From Bacillota bacterium (GTDB lineage: Bacteria; Bacillota; Clostridia; Christensenellales; CAG-138): a stretch of 25,535 bases of DNA. Below are positions 6,595 through 12,793 of the stretch, in pieces. Position numbers and translations under genes: made by a program. The stretch's first letter is position 1. Each line of letters starts with the position of its first letter. The stretch spans positions 1-25,535 of the forward strand of contig JAEWYO010000082.1 in NCBI GenBank assembly GCA_023395595.1, written 5' to 3'. A model generated the notes under the pieces. That model saw only the letters and a program-made list of their open reading frames with translations. It was not told the origin of the DNA and made no database searches.

Positions 6595-8208
6595 ATGATT
6601 AGCGCAAGAAACGTATCCCTTCAGTTCGGCGGCAAGCCGCTATTTGAGCACGTGGATATACAGTTTACCAACGGCAATTGCTACGGCCTCATCGGCGCGA
6701 ACGGAACGGGAAAATCGACGTTTCTTCGGATTCTTTCCGGCGAGCTGGAGCCAAACAAAGGCGAAGTATCGATCACGCCCGGCGAACGCCTCGCGGTGCT
6801 GCGGCAGGATCACTATGCCTTTGATCAGTATACCGTCATGGAGACGGTCATCATGGGCTACGAGCGGCTGCACGAGATTATGCAGCTCAAGGAAGAGCTC
6901 TACGCCAAGGCGGACTTTGACGACGCGGACGGTATCCGCCTCGCCGAGCTCGAAGGCGAGTTTGCCGAGCTGGACGGCTGGAGCGCGGAATCCAACGTAG
7001 AGATTTTGCTCAACGGCCTCGGCATCCCCGGCGAGCTGCATTATGCACCCATGGCGGAGCTGGACGGCCCGGTCAAGGTGAAGGTGCTGCTGGCGCAGGC
7101 GCTGTTTGCCAAGCCGAACATCCTGCTGCTGGACGAGCCGACCAACAACCTCGACATCTACGCCATCCACTGGCTGGAAGAGTTCCTGCTCGACTTCCCG
7201 AATACCGTCATCGTGGTCTCCCATGATCGACACTTCCTCAACAAGGTTTGCACGCATATCGTGGACATCGACTACGGCAAGATGCAGATGTATGTCGGCA
7301 ACTACGATTTCTGGTATGAATACACCCAGCTCGCCGCGCGTCAGGAGAAGGACAAGCGCAAGCAAAACGAGCAGAAGGCGAAGGAGTTGCAGGAGTTCAT
7401 CATGCGCTTCTCGGCAAACGCCAGCAAGTCAAAGCAGGCGACCTCGCGCAAGAAGATGCTGGACAACCTCGACATGGGCAACTTCGCGCCGTCCTCGCGC
7501 CGCTATCCTTTCATCCACTTCAAACCCGACCGCGAGGTGGGCAACGACATCCTCTCTGTCAACGGGCTGACCAAGAGCATCGGCGGCAGAAACGTGCTCA
7601 ACAACGTGAGTTTCGTGGTCTGCGGCGGAGACAAGGTTGCGTTTGTGGGCGAGGATGAAATCGCGCGCACGACGCTGTTCCAGATTTTGATGGGGGAACT
7701 CGAACCCGACGCGGGCAGCTTCAAGTGGGGCGTAACGACCACACAGGCGTATCTGCCGAGCGACAACAGCGCCTATTTTGACGGCGTGACCTATTCGCTG
7801 GTCGATTGGCTCCGGCAGTTCTCCAAGGATCAGTATGAAACCACGATCCGCGGCTGGCTGGGACGGCTGCTCTTCTCCGGCGAAGACGCGCTTAAGGAAG
7901 CGCGCGTGCTCTCCGGCGGCGAGAAAAACCGCTGCATGCTCGCCAAGATGATGCTCTCCGGCTCGAATGTGCTCATCCTCGATGAGCCGACGAACCACCT
8001 CGACCTGGAGGCGATCACCGCGCTGAACGAAGGCATGACGGAGTTCACGGGCGTGATGCTCTTTACGAGTCACGACCATCAGGTGACGCAGACGGTCGCC
8101 AACCGCATCATGGAGATTCTCCCCGGCGGCGTGATCGACAAGCGCGAGGCATATGACGAATACATCGAAGATGAAGAAGTGAAGAAGCTGCGCGAGCTTT
8201 GGAGCTAA
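6595..8208 (+). CDS. ABC-F family ATPase (YkpA/YbiT-like) with one degenerate ATP site
   Basis: A 537-residue soluble protein with two ABC ATPase domains and no membrane segment, the layout of ABC-F ribosome-associated factors. Domain 1 has Walker A GANGTGKST (34-42), Walker B LLLDEPTNNLD and the switch SHDRHF. A Lys/Gln/Glu-rich linker (about 245-300) follows, typical of ABC-F. Domain 2 has signature LSGGE (439-443), LILDEPTNHLD and TSHDHQ. Odd points: the domain 1 signature reads LDGPVK (156-161) instead of LSGGxK, and the domain 2 P-loop reads GEDEIARTT (352-360), lacking the usual Gly-Lys. Both changes fall in the same composite site. Start: ATG 6595; an in-frame codon 21 nt upstream has no ribosome binding site. 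The protein may act in translation; antibiotic resistance cannot be claimed. Confidence 0.93.
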   Translation: MISARNVSLQFGGKPLFEHVDIQFTNGNCYGLIGANGTGKSTFLRILSGELEPNKGEVSITPGERLAVLRQDHYAFDQYTVMETVIMGYERLHEIMQLKEELYAKADFDDADGIRLAELEGEFAELDGWSAESNVEILLNGLGIPGELHYAPMAELDGPVKVKVLLAQALFAKPNILLLDEPTNNLDIYAIHWLEEFLLDFPNTVIVVSHDRHFLNKVCTHIVDIDYGKMQMYVGNYDFWYEYTQLAARQEKDKRKQNEQKAKELQEFIMRFSANASKSKQATSRKKMLDNLDMGNFAPSSRRYPFIHFKPDREVGNDILSVNGLTKSIGGRNVLNNVSFVVCGGDKVAFVGEDEIARTTLFQILMGELEPDAGSFKWGVTTTQAYLPSDNSAYFDGVTYSLVDWLRQFSKDQYETTIRGWLGRLLFSGEDALKEARVLSGGEKNRCMLAKMMLSGSNVLILDEPTNHLDLEAITALNEGMTEFTGVMLFTSHDHQVTQTVANRIMEILPGGVIDKREAYDEYIEDEEVKKLRELWS

Positions 8209-8230
8209 AGAAGCAGCGAGAAGCGCAAGA

Positions 8231-8259
8231 GGGTGCCGTCGTCTGACGGCACCCTTATT
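8231..8259 (+). terminator. Terminator after the ABC-F gene
   Basis: A perfect 10-bp stem, GGGTGCCGTC (8231-8240) and GACGGCACCC (8245-8254), has a GTCT loop and is followed by TTATT. The T tract is interrupted but the stem is very stable. Confidence 0.8.
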
Positions 8260-8362
8260 CGGTTGCGCTGACGTTACGTAAGCACAAAAAAATGACCCGC
8301 ACTCTTGCTTGCGCGGTAACAAAGTGGTAGGGTTTACTCAAACAAGAAAAAGGGGATTGCAT

Positions 8363-8770
8363 ATGGGTGAAATCGGAGAACTGCTCGGCATTTTGACCGC
8401 CGTTTTGTTCGGAATCGCGATCTTAAATTTCTGCGTCAAGTTCGTCAACCGCAAATGGGTGATGAAGCTGCCCAAGGAGAACAAGTTCAAGCAAAACTAC
8501 ACTGCTGTCATGAAGTTTGTGGTGAAGAACCATCGTTTCTTCGGCTTTGGTGCGGCTGTGCTGATGGTGGCGCACGTGGTGGTGCAGATTCTGTTTCGCT
8601 GGGTGTCGGTTACGGGACTGATCACGGCGGGGCTTGCCGTGGTCACCGTCGTGCTCGGCATCATCATGTTCAAGGCGAAGAAGCGCACGCCGGCGATGCT
8701 CTGGGCGCACCGTGGCAGCGTGATCGCGCTGATTGTCGCGTTTGTGGTGCATGTCGTCACGCGCATCTAG
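8363..8770 (+). CDS. Four-helix membrane protein with two H-x13-H pairs, putative mini diheme cytochrome b
   Basis: A 135-residue integral membrane protein with about four hydrophobic helices: roughly 6-28, 56-78, 81-103 and 116-133. H57 and H71 lie in the second helix and H116 and H130 in the fourth, each pair exactly 14 residues apart and each first His followed by Arg. Two helices each with two His about 14 apart is the arrangement that holds two stacked b-type hemes in ferric reductase/NADPH oxidase transmembrane domains. The protein has no flavin or NAD(P) domain, so it could only be an electron relay with a partner, or a heme-binding membrane protein. The start ATG 8363 follows AAGGGG at about 7 nt. 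It is not in an obvious operon. Membrane location is sure; heme binding is inferred from spacing only. Confidence 0.8.
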   Translation: MGEIGELLGILTAVLFGIAILNFCVKFVNRKWVMKLPKENKFKQNYTAVMKFVVKNHRFFGFGAAVLMVAHVVVQILFRWVSVTGLITAGLAVVTVVLGIIMFKAKKRTPAMLWAHRGSVIALIVAFVVHVVTRI

Positions 8771-8798
8771 CCGTCTCAAATGCAAAAGCGAATAGAAG

Positions 8799-8843
8799 AG
8801 CAACAACAGAGCGCGCGGGAGAGACTGCGCGCTTTGTGTTGCT
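8799..8843 (+). other. Long imperfect stem-loop after the mini-cytochrome gene
   Basis: Outer arms AGCAACA (8799-8805) and TGTTGCT (8837-8843), and inner arms AGCGCGC (8810-8816) and GCGCGCT (8827-8833), form a two-part hairpin with a 10-nt loop. No T run follows, so it is either a Rho-independent terminator of poor quality or an mRNA-stabilising structure. Confidence 0.45.
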
Positions 8844-8881
8844 GTGAAATTGTGAAATTTGAAACAGTTGCGATAAAAAGA

Positions 8882-8910
8882 TTGTTGAAAATTATTGCAT
8901 GATATATGAT
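8882..8910 (+). promoter_or_regulatory. Predicted promoter of the zinc-ribbon membrane protein gene
   Basis: TTGTTG (8882-8887) and TATGAT (8905-8910) are 17 nt apart in AT-rich DNA. Several TGTGA-type words surround it, two of them an exact tandem octamer at 8843-8858. Confidence 0.5.
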
Positions 8911-8981
8911 AAGCGTGAAAAACATGTGATTCGTGTGAAAAAAACGACTCAAAACAGAAGCGTGCAACGTTTCGTATGCCT

Positions 8982-8988
8982 GAGAGGG
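8982..8988 (+). promoter_or_regulatory. Ribosome binding site before a TTG start
   Basis: GAGAGGG is 7 nt from TTG 8996 and no other start codon in this frame has a comparable site before the first CxxC motif. Confidence 0.7.
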
Positions 8989-8995
8989 ACAAGCC

Positions 8996-9610
8996 TTGGA
9001 ACAGCCGAACCCGGTCAAATGCCATTTGTGCGGCAACACGGCGGAGTTTGCGTTTGCCTATGCGCGATTCAGCGACAGGGAAGCGTTCTTCGGCGTGATC
9101 TATCGCGGCGTCTGCCGGGAATGTCTGCACACGTATATCGAAGGAATCAAGTACGACCGACATCTGCGCGGAGAACTGCTGCTCTGGCCGATGGTTTTGC
9201 TGCCCGTCGGCGCGCTGCTTGCCGCGTTGTCTCAAAGCGAGATTGTGCAAGCAGTCGGATTCGTCCTGCTGGGGCTTGCTATATTGATTCCGGCTCTTGT
9301 GCGCCTCTGCCAAAGGCGTGAGGCACGGATTGCCCGCCGCGCCAGCGACGCAGAGAACGAGGCGCGTTATAGCGAGCAGATGTGCCGCGAGGACGCGCTG
9401 AGCACCAGCCGACAAACGAAGCTGGTCTATCTCAACCCCGCATATGCATCACCGGAATGCGACCCCGCGGTGATTGCGCGGGAGGCCGAGGTTTCTCCGC
9501 AAACCGCGCAGTTGATCCATAAGCTTTCGGCGGCGGCGCAAAAGCTGCTCCTCGCCGCGATGGCGGCGCGACCAGAGCCCGCCTTATTTGACAAGTCTGA
9601 CGCGTTGTGA
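8996..9610 (+). CDS. Membrane protein with N-terminal zinc ribbon, function unknown
   Basis: A 204-residue protein that I do not recognise as a named family. The N-terminal cytosolic part has two CxxC pairs, C9-C12 and C40-C43, likely one zinc ribbon. Two hydrophobic helices (about 61-79 and 83-104) form a hairpin, so both ends face the same side. The C-terminal about 95 residues begin with a basic, Arg-rich stretch and continue as amphipathic, mostly helical sequence rich in Ala and Glu. The start is TTG 8996, supported by GAGAGGG 7 nt upstream. It stands alone with its own predicted promoter; 144 bp separate it from the next lipoprotein gene. Nothing nearby indicates a pathway. Confidence 0.75.
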   Translation: MEQPNPVKCHLCGNTAEFAFAYARFSDREAFFGVIYRGVCRECLHTYIEGIKYDRHLRGELLLWPMVLLPVGALLAALSQSEIVQAVGFVLLGLAILIPALVRLCQRREARIARRASDAENEARYSEQMCREDALSTSRQTKLVYLNPAYASPECDPAVIAREAEVSPQTAQLIHKLSAAAQKLLLAAMAARPEPALFDKSDAL

Positions 9611-9754
9611 AATAATAGCCGCATTGGCCTATGACCGCGATTGCCGCATGCAGGCGGTTGTTGATTTTCCGGCGGCAAACACCAAAAACCGGAAAAACAG
9701 GAGAAACAGGAAAGGGCTTGACAGACCTTTTCCGGGAACAAAGGAGATTAAACC

Positions 9755-10819
9755 ATGAAAAAACGCATTTTTCTTGTCGCGATTGCGATCGTTTTCGCAC
9801 TTTCGGCACTTGCCTGCACAAAGCAGGAAGCACCCGTTGCAACCGCGGCGGATGCCGTCTCGATGACGCTGGAGAGCACGCCGGCGGAAACAGCCGCACC
9901 GGTCGAGCCGGTTGCGCCGATGACGACGACTGCCGATTGGCTGGGGCTCAAAATTCTGCGCGCGCAGGAGCAAGGGCTGGCGGATGAATACACGCTCATC
10001 GCGGTGAATCCGAATGCGGCGTTCAAGGACGCAAGCGGCAAGACGATCAAGGACGTTGTGATCAATACGCCGGGCGCGGCGGAGCTTGTCTATTGGCTCC
10101 TCGGCGACGACGCGGCGATGATTATTTCCCATTATGGCGAGGACACCTGCGGCGAAGCGCTCTACCAGATGAACCCCCTGAAGCAGAGCTTCTCGGGCGA
10201 CATCCACAAAGCGGAGAACATCACCAAGCAAATTCGCCTGATGACCACCACGGCTCTGGCCGAAAGCGGTCTTCTGGACGCGCTGCTGCCGGTGTTTGAA
10301 GAGCAGTATGGTTACGCGGTCGAGGTTCTCTCCGATGAACCGGAAGAAGTGCTCGCGCAGGCTAGAATGGGCAACGCGGATCTTGTGCTGGTAGACGACA
10401 AGGCACAGGAGGAAGCGTTTGTGAAGGACGGCTATGCGGCGCTTGTGCCAAGCTGCGACAAAGAGCGCCTGGTGTATTTTTCTTCGGACTATGTGCTGGC
10501 GGGCCCTGTGGCCGATCCGGCGAAGTGTGCCGAGTCGGGAAGCATGCAGGACGCGTTTGCAAGCATTGCGCAGGGCAAGTTCCCGTTCGTTTCGCGCGGG
10601 GACATGAGCCCGATCCATGCAACGGAAGTTACGCTCTGGCCGAGCGCGCTGGGTATCACAACCGATCCTGCCAGCGCTGCTACCTCCAGTGAGTGGTATT
10701 TTCCCGGCAACGCAAGCATGAGCGAATGCCTAACCATGGCAAACGAGATGGACGGCTATCTGCTTACGGATAAAGCTTCGTTCCTCCTGTTCGCCGCCAG
10801 CGGCGGCGCGGTGGGCTAA
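9755..10819 (+). CDS. TupA-like (tungstate-type) solute-binding lipoprotein with apparently permuted domain order
   Basis: A 354-residue exported lipoprotein: basic N-terminus, hydrophobic stretch, Cys21 in LSALAC, then a Thr/Ala/Pro-rich linker to about residue 58. The rest resembles the tungstate-binding proteins TupA/WtpA, but in swapped order. Residues about 62-140 (TLIAVNP, then YWLL, then YGEDTCGEALY) look like the end of TupA. Residues about 158-354 look like its start: MTTTALAESGLLDALLPVFE, the ADLVLVD strand, the oxyanion motif VSRGD (279-283), and GYLLTDK near the C-terminus, where TupA would go on to the segment found here at the N-terminus. The ligand loop reads TTTA where TupA has TTTS. 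ATG 9755 follows AAAGGAG at 8 nt. No permease or ATPase gene is adjacent, so it is an orphan binding or sensing protein. Family relationship is from memory of conserved motifs. Confidence 0.8.
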   Translation: MKKRIFLVAIAIVFALSALACTKQEAPVATAADAVSMTLESTPAETAAPVEPVAPMTTTADWLGLKILRAQEQGLADEYTLIAVNPNAAFKDASGKTIKDVVINTPGAAELVYWLLGDDAAMIISHYGEDTCGEALYQMNPLKQSFSGDIHKAENITKQIRLMTTTALAESGLLDALLPVFEEQYGYAVEVLSDEPEEVLAQARMGNADLVLVDDKAQEEAFVKDGYAALVPSCDKERLVYFSSDYVLAGPVADPAKCAESGSMQDAFASIAQGKFPFVSRGDMSPIHATEVTLWPSALGITTDPASAATSSEWYFPGNASMSECLTMANEMDGYLLTDKASFLLFAASGGAVG

Positions 10820-10850
10820 GGCACACGAGCAACAACAACACACGCAACAC

Positions 10851-10884
10851 ACAAGCGCCGCGGGTTGACCGCGGCGCTTGTTTT
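10851..10884 (+). terminator. Terminator after the binding-protein gene
   Basis: A perfect 13-bp stem, ACAAGCGCCGCGG (10851-10863) and CCGCGGCGCTTGT (10869-10881), encloses GTTGA and runs into TTTTG. On the minus strand it is followed by GT-rich sequence, so it may also serve the converging aminotransferase operon, less efficiently. Confidence 0.9.
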
Positions 10885-10911
10885 GTATCTCGAGTGGTTT
10901 TTGTTTAAGAG

Positions 10912-12108
10912 CTACTTGCAGAACCGATCGTACAGCCGGCCAAAGCCCGGCAGGGCATGGATGATGGTATCATACGCCACGCAGTAGGCAATCCGCACAT
11001 AGCCGGGGCAGCCGAAGCTGCGACCGGGCACGATCAGGATGTCCTCGTCCTTTGCCGCCTCGGCAAACGCGTCTCCGTTCCCGCCAGGGGCTTCGAGGAA
11101 GAGATAGAACGCGCCATCCGGCGGCATGCAGCGATAGCCAAACGCGGACAGACCCTCGTAGAGCGCGTCGCGGTTCTTCTGATAGCTGGTCAAATCGGGC
11201 AGCAGGTCGAGATCCATCGCGCGTGCAATGGTTTTTTGGAGCAGCGCCGGTGCGCAGACATAGCCCTGCACGCGCGCGCTGCCTGCGATGGCATCATAGA
11301 CATCGTCAAAATCCGGCATGTCGTTACCCAGCAGCACGTAGCCGATGCGATCGCCGGGGAGTGAGAGACTCTTGGAATAGGAATAGGTCACGATGCTCGC
11401 GCTGTAGTAATCCGTCACAAACGGAACGGGCTTACCCGTATAGTTCAGCTCGCGATACGGTTCGTCCGAGATCAGATAGACCGGATGCCCCAGCTCGGCG
11501 CTCTTTTTTGTGAGCAGCGCGGCGAGGGTGCGGATCGTCTCCTCGCTATAGATCACGCCGGAGGGGTTGTTGGGTGAGTTGATGATCACCGCCTGTGTGT
11601 GCGGGTTGATCGCCGCTTCCAGCGCGGGGAAATCGATCTGAAAATGCGCCATGTCGGGATCGACCACGACGAGCTTACCGCCCGCGTTGGTCGCAAAACA
11701 CGCATACTCCGGGAAGAACGGCGCGATGGCGACAAACTCGGTCTGATCGCCGAGCGTCAGCGCGCGCAGAACGGAGGTCAGCGCGGCGGCTGCCCCACAG
11801 GAGATATAGAGATTCCGGCGGGTAAAAGACGTGCCGTAGCGGCGATTGAGGTTCTCGGCAATCGCGTCCCGCGTTTCGTTTGCGCCCGGCGCGCTGGTGT
11901 AGCCATGCAGCGCGGAAGGATCGCACGTGGACAGCAAATCGACCATCGCCCCGGTCAGCGCGGCGGGCGGGGGAACGGAGGGGTTGCCGATGGAGAAATC
12001 GTAGACACACGATTCCCCGACGATTGCCGCGCGCTTGCGCCCGAACTCGAAGAGTTCGCGGATGGCGGAGCGCACGCGCCCCAGCTTGAGCATGTCTTTT
12101 GATACCAT
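10912..12108 (-). CDS. Class I/II PLP-dependent aminotransferase
   Basis: A 398-residue cytosolic aminotransferase of fold type I, in the AspC/AspB/aromatic group. Visible landmarks are the substrate/cofactor loop SPNNPSG (178-184), the pyridoxal-ring Asp and Tyr in SDEPYRE (D215, Y218), and the Schiff-base lysine K246 in SYSKSLSLPGDRIG. It should move an amino group from an amino acid to 2-oxoglutarate or another acceptor and give a 2-oxo acid. As last gene of the buk-ptb-iorA-iorB operon, 91 bp after iorB, its likely job is to feed the oxidoreductase with arylpyruvates or branched 2-oxo acids. The start is ATG 12108, with AGAGAGGA about 9 nt upstream; a longer frame to 12228 overlaps iorB and is rejected. 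Family certain, amino-acid preference inferred from neighbours. Confidence 0.92.
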   Translation of the reverse strand: MVSKDMLKLGRVRSAIRELFEFGRKRAAIVGESCVYDFSIGNPSVPPPAALTGAMVDLLSTCDPSALHGYTSAPGANETRDAIAENLNRRYGTSFTRRNLYISCGAAAALTSVLRALTLGDQTEFVAIAPFFPEYACFATNAGGKLVVVDPDMAHFQIDFPALEAAINPHTQAVIINSPNNPSGVIYSEETIRTLAALLTKKSAELGHPVYLISDEPYRELNYTGKPVPFVTDYYSASIVTYSYSKSLSLPGDRIGYVLLGNDMPDFDDVYDAIAGSARVQGYVCAPALLQKTIARAMDLDLLPDLTSYQKNRDALYEGLSAFGYRCMPPDGAFYLFLEAPGGNGDAFAEAAKDEDILIVPGRSFGCPGYVRIAYCVAYDTIIHALPGFGRLYDRFCK

Positions 12109-12131
12109 TGTCGTATATCCTCTCTGGTCAA

Positions 12132-12145
12132 CCGCCATATGGCGG
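12132..12145. repeat. 14-bp perfect palindrome between iorB and the aminotransferase
   Basis: CCGCCATATGGCGG is fully self-complementary. It lies inside the 91-bp gap of the operon, about 24 bp before the aminotransferase start codon, and could be a protein-binding site or a tight mRNA hairpin that affects expression of the last gene. Confidence 0.6.
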
Positions 12146-12199
12146 AGATAATCGGATTCTCGCGTAAATGCTCTCAGGAACCGCACGACGGCGGGGAAA

Positions 12200-12793
12200 T
12201 TAGCCTTCGAACTTGTATCCCGCGTCAAACGCCTTGAGATTCATTTCCAGCACCTTCGGCGGGACGGACGCGGTCAAGGCTGCGTTCCAGTCGATCGATT
12301 CCAGCCCGAATGCACGCACGAGCGCGCCGAGCAGCACGATGTTCGTGCAGCGGATGTTGCCGAGTGATTTTGCGATGGTGCTCGCGGGGATGACCCTCAG
12401 GTCAAACGACTTTCGCATTTCCTCATAGATGTTTTTGGGATACTCCGCCGCGCCGCTGGAGACGGGCAGCGGCATGACCGCATAGTCGTTGATCAGCGCG
12501 GTGCCGCCGATCTTGAGCAGATCGGAATAGCGCGCGCCTTCGAGGGACTCAAACGCGACCAGCACATCCGCCTCTCCGCGCCCGATGATGGGGGAATAGA
12601 CCTTTTCGCCATAGCGTACCTGCGTGGAGACGGAACCACCGCGCTGCGCCATGCCGTGTACTTCGCTCATCTTGACATCATAGCCCGCGGCGACGAGGCC
12701 GGCGGTGAGGGTTTTGCTCATGAGTAGCGTGCCTTGTCCACCAACGCCGCAGATGAGAATGCTCTTTCCGGTAAAGTTTGCCATAGGGGTCAT
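12200..12793 (-). CDS. iorB: Indolepyruvate:ferredoxin oxidoreductase, beta subunit
   Basis: A 197-residue gamma-domain-type subunit of the 2-oxoacid:ferredoxin oxidoreductase superfamily; the size matches IorB. Signature parts are GVGGQG at 16-21, the strand VKMSEVHGMAQRGGSVSTQVR and IIGRGEADVLVAFE, which are typical of IorB. With IorA it oxidatively decarboxylates arylpyruvates (and perhaps other 2-oxo acids) with CoA, reducing ferredoxin. The start is ATG 12793, which overlaps the iorA stop codon in an ATGA and has AGGAAAGGAG just upstream, implying translational coupling; a second ATG at 12784 is also possible. It sits between iorA and an aminotransferase gene. Assignment is confident; substrate range is not. 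Confidence 0.93.
   Translation of the reverse strand: MTPMANFTGKSILICGVGGQGTLLMSKTLTAGLVAAGYDVKMSEVHGMAQRGGSVSTQVRYGEKVYSPIIGRGEADVLVAFESLEGARYSDLLKIGGTALINDYAVMPLPVSSGAAEYPKNIYEEMRKSFDLRVIPASTIAKSLGNIRCTNIVLLGALVRAFGLESIDWNAALTASVPPKVLEMNLKAFDAGYKFEG

Noticed and set aside
6595..8208. Antibiotic-resistance ABC-F protein
   Set aside because: The protein falls in the YkpA/YbiT-like housekeeping branch, and no known resistance-type linker feature can be recognised by eye.
8976..8990. CTGAGAGGGAC as part of a TPP-type riboswitch
   Set aside because: Only the short word is present; the paired helices and other conserved segments are absent and the downstream gene has no thiamine link. It is better read as a ribosome binding site.
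9718..9723. TTGACA as a -35 box for the TupA-like gene
   Set aside because: At 17 nt downstream lies the ribosome binding site AAGGAG, not a -10 box.
10912..12228. Longer aminotransferase start at 12228
   Set aside because: It would overlap iorB and add 40 residues not seen in the family; ATG 12108 has a clear ribosome binding site.
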